In this document: in pieces, positions 32,844 to 40,916 of the stretch
Layout: each line of letters begins with the position of its first letter
How positions within the stretch are numbered: position 1 is the first letter of the stretch
NCBI GenBank assembly: GCA_002427045.1
Contig: DIPO01000003.1
Coordinates: forward strand, 1-51,597
DNA length: 51,597 nt
Reading direction: 5' to 3'
DNA from: Firmicutes bacterium UBA5486
GTDB lineage: Bacteria; Bacillota; UBA4882; UBA10575
Program-made: the position numbers and the translations under genes
Notes under the pieces: model-generated
Seen by the model: only the letters and a program-made list of their open reading frames with translations
Database searches by the model: none
What the model was told of the DNA's origin: nothing

Positions 32844-33434
32844 TTGGCGGGTAGTCGTCGAAAAGCATTACAGGTCGGATTACTGACCTTTTTTTTATCT
32901 ATATCTATATCATTACTTTTCCAAATCACTCAAGCTACTATGGTGTACTGGGTGTCAGTGGTAGTTTTACTAGTAGTGATTTTACTAGGAATACTTTTTG
33001 ATGCGATCGGAACTGCTGCTACAGCTGCTTCTGAAAAACCTTTTCATGCAATGGCTAGTGACCGGGTGTTTGGGGCAAAAAAAGCAATAGAATTAGTAAG
33101 AAAGGCTGATCAGGTAGCTAGTTTCTGTAATGATGTAGTAGGGGATATTTGTGGCACAGTAAGTGGTTCTATTGGTGCAGCTTTGGTTATTGATTTTGTG
33201 ATGAAGAAAAATATCCTTCATTTTAGGAATCTATTTTCCATAATTGTTATTGGATTAATTTCTTCTCTTACTGTTGGTGGAAAAGCTTTTGGGAAATCTT
33301 TTGCGATTAAAGAGTCAAATCAAGTTGTTCTGTGGGTAGCTGTTGTTCTTGAAAAGTTTGAACATTTGATTCGGTGTGGGAAAAAAAATAAAGGAAATAA
33401 TAAAAATAAACGGGAAAAAAATAAAAAAACTTAA
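32844..33434 (+). CDS. oapA: OLE-associated protein A (membrane partner of OLE RNA)
   Basis: Multi-pass membrane protein that binds OLE RNA and recruits it to the membrane. About 196 residues with four hydrophobic segments: residues 10-25, 33-55, about 105-125 and about 130-150. The conserved heart is SDRVFGAKKAIELVRKADQV followed by ASFCNDVVGDICGTVSGS, the OapA signature. The C-terminal tail is strongly basic (KKNKGNNKNKREKNKK), which could contact RNA. Start TTG at 32844, 5 bases after GGAGGAG; the in-frame ATG further upstream lies inside the OLE terminal stem. Directly follows the OLE RNA by 22 bases, so both may share transcripts. Confidence 0.9.
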   Translation: MAGSRRKALQVGLLTFFLSISISLLFQITQATMVYWVSVVVLLVVILLGILFDAIGTAATAASEKPFHAMASDRVFGAKKAIELVRKADQVASFCNDVVGDICGTVSGSIGAALVIDFVMKKNILHFRNLFSIIVIGLISSLTVGGKAFGKSFAIKESNQVVLWVAVVLEKFEHLIRCGKKNKGNNKNKREKNKKT

Positions 33435-33470
33435 ACTTAAACTTAAGATTGGAGAATGGGGTAAAAAAAG

Positions 33471-35357
33471 ATGCTTAATGTTCTGAAGCTTCCCGGTGAT
33501 TTAAAAAACCTATCCTATAATGAACTAGAGATGTTGGCAACTGAAATCCGCGAGCTTTTGATCAGTACAGTTTCCAGAAATGGTGGTCATCTAGCATCTA
33601 ATCTTGGGGTAGTTGAGCTTACCTTAGCTCTTCATAGGGTTTTTAATAGTCCGGATGATAAGATAATTTGGGATGTGGGTCATCAATCCTATGTACATAA
33701 AATAGTAACCGGTCGGGTATCAGAAATTGGTACCCTTAGACAATATGGAGGAATCAGCGGATTTCCCAAACCTGAAGAAAGTCCTCATGATATATTTGCG
33801 ACCGGGCATAGTAGTACATCAATCTCAGTAGCTCTTGGCCTGGCAAAGGCTAGGGATCTTTCGGGTGAAAAGTACAATGTTTTATCAGTAATTGGTGATG
33901 GATCTCTGACCGGGGGGATGGCTTTTGAGGCTCTAAATAACGCTGGCCATTTGAAGACTAACCTGATAGTTGTTCTTAATGATAATGAAATGTCAATAGC
34001 GCCTAATGTAGGAGCATTATCTAATTATTTAAGTAGAATACGAATGAATCCAACTTTATATAAAATAAAGGAAGATATTCAACAGTTAATACAGAAGATA
34101 CCGAAGGTTGGGGAGACTACATTTAGATATTTGGATAAAATTAAAGATAGCCTAAAGTATCTAGTGATTCCGGGGATACTCTTTGAGGAATTAGGGTTTT
34201 CTTACTTTGGCCCAGTGGATGGGCATAATATCCGGCAACTGATTCAGGCTTTTCAAGATGCTTCTGAGTGCAAAGGACCAATTCTTCTTCATGTTCTTAC
34301 TAAAAAAGGAAAAGGATATAAGCCTGCAGAAGAGAATCCGGCTAAATTTCATGGGGTTTCCGGTTTTGAAATAAGTACCGGAGCTCTTCCACAGCAATTT
34401 GGGCCACCCACCTATACGGAGGTTTTTGGTGAAACTCTTGTTGAAATGGCTTTAAAAGATGAGCGATTAGTCGCGATTACAGCAGCTATGACCAGTGGAA
34501 CTGGTTTACAGGAGTTTGCCAAGCGTTTTCCAGACCGCTTTTTTGATGTAGGAATTGCTGAGGAACATGCTGTAACAATGGCGGCAGGTTTGGCTACGGC
34601 TGAAAAGAAACCGGTAGTTGCGATTTACTCAACTTTTTTACAGAGAGCTTTTGACCAGATCTTACATGATGTATGCTTACAAGGACTTCCGGTAATTTTT
34701 GCTTTGGATCGGGCAGGAGTGGTTGGCCCAGATGGCCCGACTCATCATGGTGTCTTTGATCTTTCGTATCTTCGCTTAATACCTGGGATTACGATTATGG
34801 CTCCTAAAGATGAAAACGAGTTAAGACAAATGTTAAAATTGGCCATTAAGATGGACAGCCCTGTTGCACTCAGATACCCACGAGGACAAGGCCTTGGTAT
34901 AAAATTTACTCCAGAACTAACCTTTGGGCTTGGAGAAGCTGAGGTACTTCGAGAAGGTGAACGGGCTGCAATTTTGGCTATTGGTTCTATGGTTAAAACT
35001 GCTGAAAAAGCTGCAGACCTTTTAGCACAAGCCGGTATTTACTGTACAGTGATTAACTGCCGATTTGTAAAACCCTTGGATCGAAAGACCATATTATATT
35101 GGGCACGGAAAGTTCCCCACTTAGTTACCATTGAGGATAATGTATTAACCGGAGGCTTTGGTTCAGCAGTCTTAGAACTGTTAGCTGAAGCCGGAATTAG
35201 AAAAACTAAAGTCTCAAGGCTGGGGTACCCGGATCAATTCATTGAATCCGGTACTATTTGCGAACTTCATGCAATTTATGGTTTAAATGAGGAGGGTATC
35301 TACCGAGTTATTACTGGTCACCCATTAAATTTAGCGAGTGTGGAGGTAGGAAAATAA
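33471..35357 (+). CDS. dxs: 1-deoxy-D-xylulose-5-phosphate synthase
   Basis: First enzyme of the MEP isoprenoid pathway: condenses pyruvate and glyceraldehyde-3-phosphate, thiamine diphosphate dependent. The 628-residue protein has RNGGHLASNLGVVELTLAL (about residues 37-55), DVGHQSYVHKIVTGR, the thiamine motif VIGDGSLTGGMAFEALNNAG followed by LNDNEMSIAPNVGALSNYL (about 142-185), the transketolase-like FDVGIAEEHAVTMAAGLA (about 361-378), and GADGPTHHG-type DRAGVVGPDGPTHHGVFDLSYLR. Normal length. ATG 5 bases after a weak GGAGAATGGGG site. Ends the OLE/isoprenoid block with a terminator. Confidence 0.97.
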   Translation: MLNVLKLPGDLKNLSYNELEMLATEIRELLISTVSRNGGHLASNLGVVELTLALHRVFNSPDDKIIWDVGHQSYVHKIVTGRVSEIGTLRQYGGISGFPKPEESPHDIFATGHSSTSISVALGLAKARDLSGEKYNVLSVIGDGSLTGGMAFEALNNAGHLKTNLIVVLNDNEMSIAPNVGALSNYLSRIRMNPTLYKIKEDIQQLIQKIPKVGETTFRYLDKIKDSLKYLVIPGILFEELGFSYFGPVDGHNIRQLIQAFQDASECKGPILLHVLTKKGKGYKPAEENPAKFHGVSGFEISTGALPQQFGPPTYTEVFGETLVEMALKDERLVAITAAMTSGTGLQEFAKRFPDRFFDVGIAEEHAVTMAAGLATAEKKPVVAIYSTFLQRAFDQILHDVCLQGLPVIFALDRAGVVGPDGPTHHGVFDLSYLRLIPGITIMAPKDENELRQMLKLAIKMDSPVALRYPRGQGLGIKFTPELTFGLGEAEVLREGERAAILAIGSMVKTAEKAADLLAQAGIYCTVINCRFVKPLDRKTILYWARKVPHLVTIEDNVLTGGFGSAVLELLAEAGIRKTKVSRLGYPDQFIESGTICELHAIYGLNEEGIYRVITGHPLNLASVEVGK

Positions 35358-35394
35358 AATCTATTTAAAGGTATTGTTTGATTATTATCAAAAT

Positions 35395-35420
35395 CCGGGA
35401 AAGATTTTCCGGTTTTTTTT
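35395..35420 (+). terminator. Intrinsic terminator after dxs
   Basis: CCGGGAAA, loop ga, TTTTCCGG (one G-T pair), followed by eight T residues. Ends the xseA to dxs block. Confidence 0.85.
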
Positions 35421-35911
35421 ATTTATGATTATATCAGCGAGAGTGTTGGGTTTGTATGGCTTGTATTAAGAGTTGTATCTTTGAAGTTATTACTCCCAAA
35501 CTTCTGTTTTCTGATGCTTATTTAGGAATGCCTCTTTGTTTATATTCAAAAAAAGGAAAGATTAAATGGGTAAGTCAAAACTGGAGAGGGAGATTGAAGA
35601 ATTTTTATGCCCAAGATAAAATAATAAAAAAAAGGAAAAAAAACAGAAAATTGCAGGTATAATTTGCCTAACGTCGAATTATCTTAAGTAAGAATGTTGA
35701 AAAATAGAGGTTTTTGTAGATGAATAAAACTTCCTAATCAATTTCCCATTTACTGACAATCTAAAGAATTGTATAATTAGTTGATTAAGGTTTAACCGCA
35801 AAATATTGTGGTTGAATATAATTATGCAATTCCCTCAATCAATAATTGGCATCCTGTTTTTTAAAAGAATTATACTATTTGAGCCCAATAAATTGATAGG
35901 AATGAATAATT
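35421..35911. other. Intergenic gap with a doubtful mini-ORF and a repeat
   Basis: No convincing gene. A 17-codon frame at 35566-35619 (MGKSKLEREIEEFLCPR) has AAAGGAAAG 5 bases before its ATG and could be a microprotein or the start of a decayed gene. A 68-codon frame at 35456-35662 overlaps it in another frame, has no ribosome site and a lysine-rich end over poly-A, so I do not call it. A palindromic repeat lies at 35765-35833. Confidence 0.5.
35765..35833. repeat. Palindromic repeat with both outer and inner arms
   Basis: Outer: AGAATTGTATAATTA (35765-35779) and TAATTATGCAATTCC (35819-35833). Inner: AACCGCA with TGTGGTT around aaata. One of the clearest nested copies of the family. Confidence 0.75.
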
Positions 35912-36796
35912 ATGAGTAAAAAACAACTACTTGAAGTGGTTTTAATCTGTTTATTCTTTTTATTTGGGGCATATTATTTTTATCCAAAAATACAGCTGCA
36001 AACAGGAATAAGTTTGAAGGATTGTTTAATCTATATTTTGCTGCTTTGTTCAGTGTTAATTTTAATTATTCTTTTTAGAAAAAGCTCATTAAGAGTAAAT
36101 AACGAAATTCAAGAAAAAATTGGACTGCAAAAAAAATACATTGAAAAGTTAAACAAAACATATGAGGATACACTTAGGTCATTGGCTTGTGTTTTGGATT
36201 GCCGTGATCACGAAACTTGGGGGCATTCAGTACGAGTAGTAGCATATGCAATGGCAATTGCTGAAAAAATGAGTCTTAAACAAAACGAACTAAAAAAACT
36301 AATTTGGGCTGGGTTTCTTCATGACATAGGTAAAATAGGTGTTCCTGATAGTATTCTTTTGAAAAAGTCAAAATTGAGGCCTGAAGAATGGGAAGTTATT
36401 AAAAATCATCCAGAATTGGGCTATAAGATTGTAAGCCAAATAGATTTTCTGAAAACAACCTCTAATATTATCCTTTACCACCATGAACGTTTTGATGGGA
36501 AAGGGTACCCAAAAGGTTTAAAAGGTGAAAAGATTCCGCTTACAGCTCGGATTTTTGCAGTGGCAGATGCTTTGGATGCCATGACTAGTGATCGTCCATA
36601 TCGGCCTGCTCGTTCGATGGAAGAAGCTGTTCAGGAAGTTGCTAGTCTTGCGGGAGAGCAATTTTGCCCGGAATGTACAAAGGCATTACTTGCATTAGGA
36701 ATTAATAAACTGCATCAAATTCAGCTTAGTGTTAAAACGAATGAACATCTTAAAATACTCAGAAAAGAATTGGAACCTTGGCAAGTATCTAATTAA
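35912..36796 (+). CDS. Membrane-anchored HD-GYP domain phosphodiesterase
   Basis: Likely hydrolyses cyclic di-GMP or a related cyclic nucleotide. The 294-residue protein starts with two transmembrane helices (residues 7-24 and 33-54), then a short coiled linker. The HD-GYP domain runs from residue 85: ETWGHSVRVVAYAMAIAEKM (His), GFLHDIGKIGVPDSIL (the HD pair), NHPELGYKI, and YHHERFDGKGYPKGLKGEKIP, where GKGYP is the GYP motif. ADALDAMTSDRPYRPA follows. The metal ligands all appear intact, so I expect an active enzyme. ATG has a weak GATAGG site. No GGDEF partner is visible. Target pathway cannot be told from the window. Confidence 0.9.
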   Translation: MSKKQLLEVVLICLFFLFGAYYFYPKIQLQTGISLKDCLIYILLLCSVLILIILFRKSSLRVNNEIQEKIGLQKKYIEKLNKTYEDTLRSLACVLDCRDHETWGHSVRVVAYAMAIAEKMSLKQNELKKLIWAGFLHDIGKIGVPDSILLKKSKLRPEEWEVIKNHPELGYKIVSQIDFLKTTSNIILYHHERFDGKGYPKGLKGEKIPLTARIFAVADALDAMTSDRPYRPARSMEEAVQEVASLAGEQFCPECTKALLALGINKLHQIQLSVKTNEHLKILRKELEPWQVSN

Positions 36797-36850
36797 ATTC
36801 AGGAATTGCATTATGCCCTCCATCAAAAATACTCCTAAGGAGGGGGAAAT

Positions 36851-37849
36851 TTGCGAAAAAAACGATTGTGGGTTATTCCTATATTTGTTCTCATCTTAAG
36901 TATTATGCTCTTTTTACGTACCTACTATCTGAAAAAACCAATTCAAAAAGATAATTTTCTATTTGGTACTTTAATTAGGATTACAGCATACGGACCCGGA
37001 GCATCGAATGCTATTGATCGAGCTTTTACAGAGATGAGTAGGATTGAGAGTTTTACAGCCCAAGATCGGGGCGAAATTTCCAATATCAATCTTAATGCAG
37101 GCAAAGAACCAGTAAAAATTGGTGATGAGCTATTCTCCCTTCTGCAGGTAGTTTTTAAATTAGCTGAAGAGAGTGAAGGATACTTTAATCCAGTGATTGG
37201 AGCATTGGTTGAAATATGGGGGTTTGGTTATGGAGGAGAAGGTAGGCTCCCCTTAGTAAAAGAGATTAGCTCCATTTTGCCCATTACAAAAAGGGAGCTT
37301 GTAGAGTTTAATGAAGAAGAGAAGACTATTTTCTTGCTAAGAGAAGGGATGAAAATAGACTTAGGAGGGGTAGCTAAGGGGTATGCGCTGGATCGGGCAT
37401 GGGAAATATTAAAAAGCTCTGGAGTAAAGGGAGCTTTGATTAATGGTGGAGAAAGCAGTATCCGTGTTTTAGGTGAAAGACCAGGAGGGGGGCCCTGGCG
37501 AATAGCCATTTCTCATCCGCGGAAAGAAAAATGGATTGGGATTCTAGAATTATGTTCGGGTAAGGCCGTAGGAACCTCTGCTGATACCGAAAGATATATA
37601 GAGAAGGATGGAAGGAGATATTCGCATCTACTTAACCCTAATACTGGTTATTCACCATCAGATCTTTTCTCAGCTACTGTGATTGCAGATACAGCACTGG
37701 AGGCCGACCTATATTCGACAGCGGTTTTTGTTGCTGAAGGAGTGGAACGGTTAGAATACCTTACCAACCGGGGATTGGAAGGTGTTGTAGTTTATAGTGA
37801 TCTAAATATTAAAGCGACTAAAGGCATTAAAAAGATGATCATCTATTAG
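36851..37849 (+). CDS. apbE: FAD:protein FMN transferase
   Basis: Attaches FMN covalently to threonine in target proteins, such as Rnf or Nqr subunits, outside the cytoplasm. The 332-residue protein has an N-terminal membrane anchor (residues 6-23). ApbE motifs are MSRIESFTAQDRGEISNIN (about 55-73), MKIDLGGVAKGYALDRAWE (about 170-188), ALINGGESSIRVLGERPGG (about 197-215), and GTSADTERY with SHLLNPNTGYSP (about 238-267). TTG start, 8 bases after AAGGAGGGGG. No flavinylation target gene is in the window. Length is normal. Confidence 0.93.
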   Translation: MRKKRLWVIPIFVLILSIMLFLRTYYLKKPIQKDNFLFGTLIRITAYGPGASNAIDRAFTEMSRIESFTAQDRGEISNINLNAGKEPVKIGDELFSLLQVVFKLAEESEGYFNPVIGALVEIWGFGYGGEGRLPLVKEISSILPITKRELVEFNEEEKTIFLLREGMKIDLGGVAKGYALDRAWEILKSSGVKGALINGGESSIRVLGERPGGGPWRIAISHPRKEKWIGILELCSGKAVGTSADTERYIEKDGRRYSHLLNPNTGYSPSDLFSATVIADTALEADLYSTAVFVAEGVERLEYLTNRGLEGVVVYSDLNIKATKGIKKMIIY

Positions 37850-37903
37850 TTTGTTATCATTAGGGAAAAGCATTAAAGCAAAGGTGAAATTTTAAAAAAC
37901 TTT

Positions 37904-37936
37904 GGCGATTCTTAACTGAGCAATCGTCTTTTTTTT
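37904..37936 (+). terminator. Intrinsic terminator after apbE
   Basis: GGCGATT, loop, AATCGTC (one G-T pair), then eight T residues. The remaining gap to 38143 shows no gene. Confidence 0.75.
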
Positions 37937-38143
37937 ATTCCCAAGGAATGGACCTCCCTTTTTACAAGTTTAATCAGGAAAAATATATTGTTTTGGCTAA
38001 TCGCGTTCTTCTATTTTATATCACGTCACCCGCCACAGTATATCGTTAATTCCTTCAAAACTTATAAATTCCTCTAATACAATTTTAGAAAAAGAAGAGT
38101 TTTCGCTACCGGGTTTATAAGCTAAGATTATTCTCGGTTAGTC

Positions 38144-38222
38144 TTGTCAAAGAGATAAAACTATGGTAGACTTTAGTTATTAGATAGTTCTGTTGCAAGG
38201 AGTGGGTTTTTGGCCCACTCTT
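38144..38222 (+). promoter_or_regulatory. Promoter and leader hairpin of the rimP-nusA operon
   Basis: TTGTCA (38144-38149), 17 bases, TAGACT (38167-38172) with TGG before it. A leader hairpin follows: GAGTGGG (38200-38206), loop, CCCACTC (38214-38220) plus a short T run. It resembles the terminator-like hairpins found upstream of rimP in other Bacillota, and could allow NusA to autoregulate its operon. Confidence 0.65.
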
Positions 38223-38291
38223 TCTATTGATTATCTCTTATATTTTACAAAAAAAATGATTAAGAGTTTTAAAAAAAGGAGCACGAACCCA

Positions 38292-38759
38292 ATGAGCCAA
38301 AGTATGAAGAGTATCCTTTGGGATCTGGCCAACAAGACTGGGCAAGAGCTTGGTTATGAGGTTGTTGAGATTACATTTCTTAGGGAAGGGCCAAAACGGA
38401 TTTTACGGGTTTTTATTGATCATCCGGAGGGAATTGGAATTCAAGATTGTGAAAGATTTAGCAAGAGATTGAGTAATCTCTTAGATGAGGCAGATCCGAT
38501 TACTTCATCTTACTTATTAGAGATATCTTCTCCGGGAATTGATCGGCCGCTTACCAAACCTGAACATTTCCGAAGATTTACAGGAGAAACGATTCAACTT
38601 AGACTTTATTCTTCATTTCAAGGCCGAAAAAACATTAAAGGACGGCTTGAAGGGTGGTCCGATGAAGAAGAAGGAAAAGTATTGGTTGATGTTGATGGTG
38701 AAAAGTTTATTATACCTTGGACTCTAATTTCAAAAGCTCGTTTATATTATAGAGATTAA
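38292..38759 (+). CDS. rimP: Ribosome maturation factor RimP
   Basis: Needed for late maturation of the 30S subunit. About 155 residues, the normal size, with ELGYEVVEITFLREG (about residues 17-31), LRVFIDHPEGIGIQDCERFSKRLSNLLDE (about 36-64), and YLLEISSPGIDRPLTKPEHFRRF (about 73-95), the RimP signature. Start ATG at 38292, 10 bases after AAAGGAG; the open frame extends upstream into the leader hairpin, which matches nothing. First gene of the operon. Confidence 0.95.
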   Translation: MSQSMKSILWDLANKTGQELGYEVVEITFLREGPKRILRVFIDHPEGIGIQDCERFSKRLSNLLDEADPITSSYLLEISSPGIDRPLTKPEHFRRFTGETIQLRLYSSFQGRKNIKGRLEGWSDEEEGKVLVDVDGEKFIIPWTLISKARLYYRD

Positions 38760-38787
38760 GGATGGGATTAAAGGGAGGAGCATTTGG

Positions 38788-40329
38788 ATGAACCGAGAGC
38801 TTATAGAAGCATTTAAAATGATTGAAAAGGAGAAGGGGATTTCCAAGGAAACTTTGATTGATGCTATTGAATCGGCTTTAACATCTGCCTATAAAAAAGA
38901 CCAAAAAGGGAACCCCACAATAAAAGTTCAATTAGATCCTAATACTGGTGATTTTCATATCTATATTTATAAAATTGTAGTTATGGAAGTTGAAGATGAA
39001 TCTTCCGAGATCAGTTTAGAGGAAGCTAAAAAGATAGATCCTCTTTATAAAGAAGGAGATATGGTAGAAATTGAAATATTCCCCAAAGAATTTGGGAGGA
39101 TTGCTGCTCAAACTGCAAAACAGGTAGTGGTCCAGCGTATCCGTGAAGCTGAGCGTAGTCTTATCTATGATGAATTCTCTTCTCGTGTTGGTGACATTAT
39201 TACTGGAGAGATCAGGCGATTTGAGCAGAAAACGGTCTTTATTGATTTAGGTAAAACAGAAGCGATTTTGCCTCTTTATGAACAGATACCAGGAGAACAT
39301 TATGAGCTAGGTGCAAGGATTAAGACTTTTCTTGTAGAAGTAAAAAAAGGCTCTAAGGGTCCGCAGATTATTCTTTCTCGGGCTAAAAATGGACTATTAA
39401 AAAGACTTTTTGAATTTGAAGTTCCGGAAGTACAAGAAGGTATTGTAGAGATTAAAAATGTAGCTAGAGAGCCAGGAGCCCGATCTAAAGTAGCAGTATA
39501 CAGCCGTTTTGAAAATGTAGATCCTGTTGGTGCTTGTGTAGGTGCAAAGGGTTCCCGGGTTCAGATGATTGTTCGTGAACTCAAAGGGGAAAAAATTGAT
39601 ATTATCCAATGGGATGAAGACTCGGAAAAGTTTATTACTAGGGCTTTAAGTCCAGCCAAAGTGAGTGAAGTTAAATTACTTCCTAGTAAAAAAACTGCTA
39701 TTGTCATTGTTCCAGATAATCAGTTATCCTTAGCAATTGGCAGGGAAGGACAAAACGCCAGATTAGCTGCTCGGCTAACAGGCTGGAAAATTGATATTAA
39801 AAGTGAAAGTCAGGCTGAAGAGGCTAAAGATGAAATAGAGATGCTGTTAGCAGAAGAAGAAACCTATGCGGCTCAGATCCGTGATTGGGATGAGATCCTA
39901 CCGGACGAAGATGAAGACGAAGAAAGTATAGAGCTGGATGAGTTGGTAGAGGATGAGGATTTAGGTATTGAGGAGGAAGAAGAACCTGAATCTGAAGAAG
40001 ATTATTCTCATGAACCTGGTGAGATCGAAGAGGAGTTTGTCGAAGAAAAGGTTAAAAAGAAAAAGGTCAAAAAGGCTCCAAAACTAAGAGAACAGGATCT
40101 AATGGATGAATTAGAAGAGGGTATTAAACTTTTTAAAGCCGAAAAGGCACAACAAAGCGAGTGGGAGCAGGAGGAAATAGAAGTTCCTGAGGAAGAATCC
40201 GAACTTGTTTTTGCTGAAGAAAAAACTGATGGTTTTACGATTGGACAGTTGCTTTCAGAGGAATTAAAGAAAAAGTTTAGCCTTAATGAAAAAGAGAAAA
40301 AAACGGAAAAGAAAAAGGGGGGGGACTGA
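38788..40329 (+). CDS. nusA: Transcription termination/antitermination factor NusA with acidic tail
   Basis: Binds RNA polymerase and RNA, controls pausing and termination. Domains: N-terminal NusA domain (1-125; MNRELIEAFKMIEKEKGISKE...AYKKD), S1 (about 130-200; GDIITGEIRRFEQKTVFIDLG), KH1 (about 230-275; GACVGAKGSRVQMIVREL) and KH2 (about 300-345; SLAIGREGQNARLAARLTGW). After residue 355 the protein does not end as in Bacillus but carries about 155 residues of acidic and lysine-rich sequence, with EDEDEESIELDELVEDED and repeated KKKKVKKAP. The final 30 residues include TIGQLLSEEL. ATG is 8 bases after GGGAGGAGC. The stop overlaps rnpM. Confidence 0.95.
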   Translation: MNRELIEAFKMIEKEKGISKETLIDAIESALTSAYKKDQKGNPTIKVQLDPNTGDFHIYIYKIVVMEVEDESSEISLEEAKKIDPLYKEGDMVEIEIFPKEFGRIAAQTAKQVVVQRIREAERSLIYDEFSSRVGDIITGEIRRFEQKTVFIDLGKTEAILPLYEQIPGEHYELGARIKTFLVEVKKGSKGPQIILSRAKNGLLKRLFEFEVPEVQEGIVEIKNVAREPGARSKVAVYSRFENVDPVGACVGAKGSRVQMIVRELKGEKIDIIQWDEDSEKFITRALSPAKVSEVKLLPSKKTAIVIVPDNQLSLAIGREGQNARLAARLTGWKIDIKSESQAEEAKDEIEMLLAEEETYAAQIRDWDEILPDEDEDEESIELDELVEDEDLGIEEEEEPESEEDYSHEPGEIEEEFVEEKVKKKKVKKAPKLREQDLMDELEEGIKLFKAEKAQQSEWEQEEIEVPEEESELVFAEEKTDGFTIGQLLSEELKKKFSLNEKEKKTEKKKGGD

Positions 40330-40613
40330 TGCCTTCGCGTATTCGTAAAGTTCCTCAACGAACTTGTATAGGATGTAATGAGGTGAAGAATAAAAAGGAA
40401 TTAATAAGAATAGTTAAGACTCCTGAGCATAAGGTGCAAGTCGATTTTACAGGTAAGCAATCTGGAAGAGGCTCTTATATTTGCCCATCTATGGAATGTC
40501 TAGAAAAAGCATTTAAAGATAATCGACTCGAAAACAAACTGGGTATTAATATTGATCCGGAGACTAAGTTGCAACTTAAAGAGCGATTAGGGGCTACTAT
40601 TGCTAATGGATAA
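40329..40613 (+). CDS. rnpM: YlxR/RnpM RNA-binding protein
   Basis: Small RNA-binding protein encoded in nusA-infB operons; in Bacillus it modulates RNase P. The 94-residue protein has RTCIGCNEVKNKKELIRIVK (residues 11-30), the typical CxxC, and GKQSGRGSYICPSMECLEKA (about 41-60). ATG overlaps the nusA stop (G-ATG next to TGA); GGGGGGG immediately upstream provides the ribosome site. Followed, with overlap, by ylxQ. Confidence 0.93.
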   Translation: MPSRIRKVPQRTCIGCNEVKNKKELIRIVKTPEHKVQVDFTGKQSGRGSYICPSMECLEKAFKDNRLENKLGINIDPETKLQLKERLGATIANG

Positions 40614-40902
40614 GATTCTTAATTTACTTGGCTTAGCTTGTAAGGCTCGTAAACTGAGACTGGGATTTACTGCAACCTCAGTTGCGGTGAAAAAGGGTGA
40701 GATTCAGATGGTAATAATGGCCAAAGATTCATCACCCCATACTAGGGAGAAGATTGAACGTCTATGCAAGCAATACCGAGTTGATATATATTATATTGCT
40801 GATCAGGCTAAATTAGGGCAGGCTCTTGGGAAACATTCACAAACTGTTGTTGGTATTTCCTCAAGAGATATGGCTTTAGCTATTAAAGCCCTGATGGAAT
40901 AA
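40600..40902 (+). CDS. ylxQ: L7Ae-like ribosomal protein YlxQ
   Basis: RNA-binding protein of the L7Ae/L30e family. The 100-residue protein has ILNLLGLACKARKLRLGFTA, then VIMAKDSSPHTREKIERLC and LGKHSQTVVGISSRDMALAI, the family core. Start: TTG at 40600 is 6 bases after AGGGG; ATG at 40606 is the alternative. It overlaps rnpM by 14 bases. Precedes infB by 14 bases. Confidence 0.92.
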   Translation: MLMDKILNLLGLACKARKLRLGFTATSVAVKKGEIQMVIMAKDSSPHTREKIERLCKQYRVDIYYIADQAKLGQALGKHSQTVVGISSRDMALAIKALME

Positions 40903-40916
40903 TCGGAGGTGGTTTA

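Noticed and set aside
35456..35662. 68-codon frame after dxs
   Set aside because: No ribosome binding site, a lysine-rich end encoded by poly-A, and overlap with another frame that has a better start. No family features.
36821..36850. CTCCTAAGGAGGG before apbE as a small hairpin regulator
   Set aside because: The self-complementary CTCCT/AGGAG simply contains the ribosome binding site; the stem is too short to support a regulatory claim.
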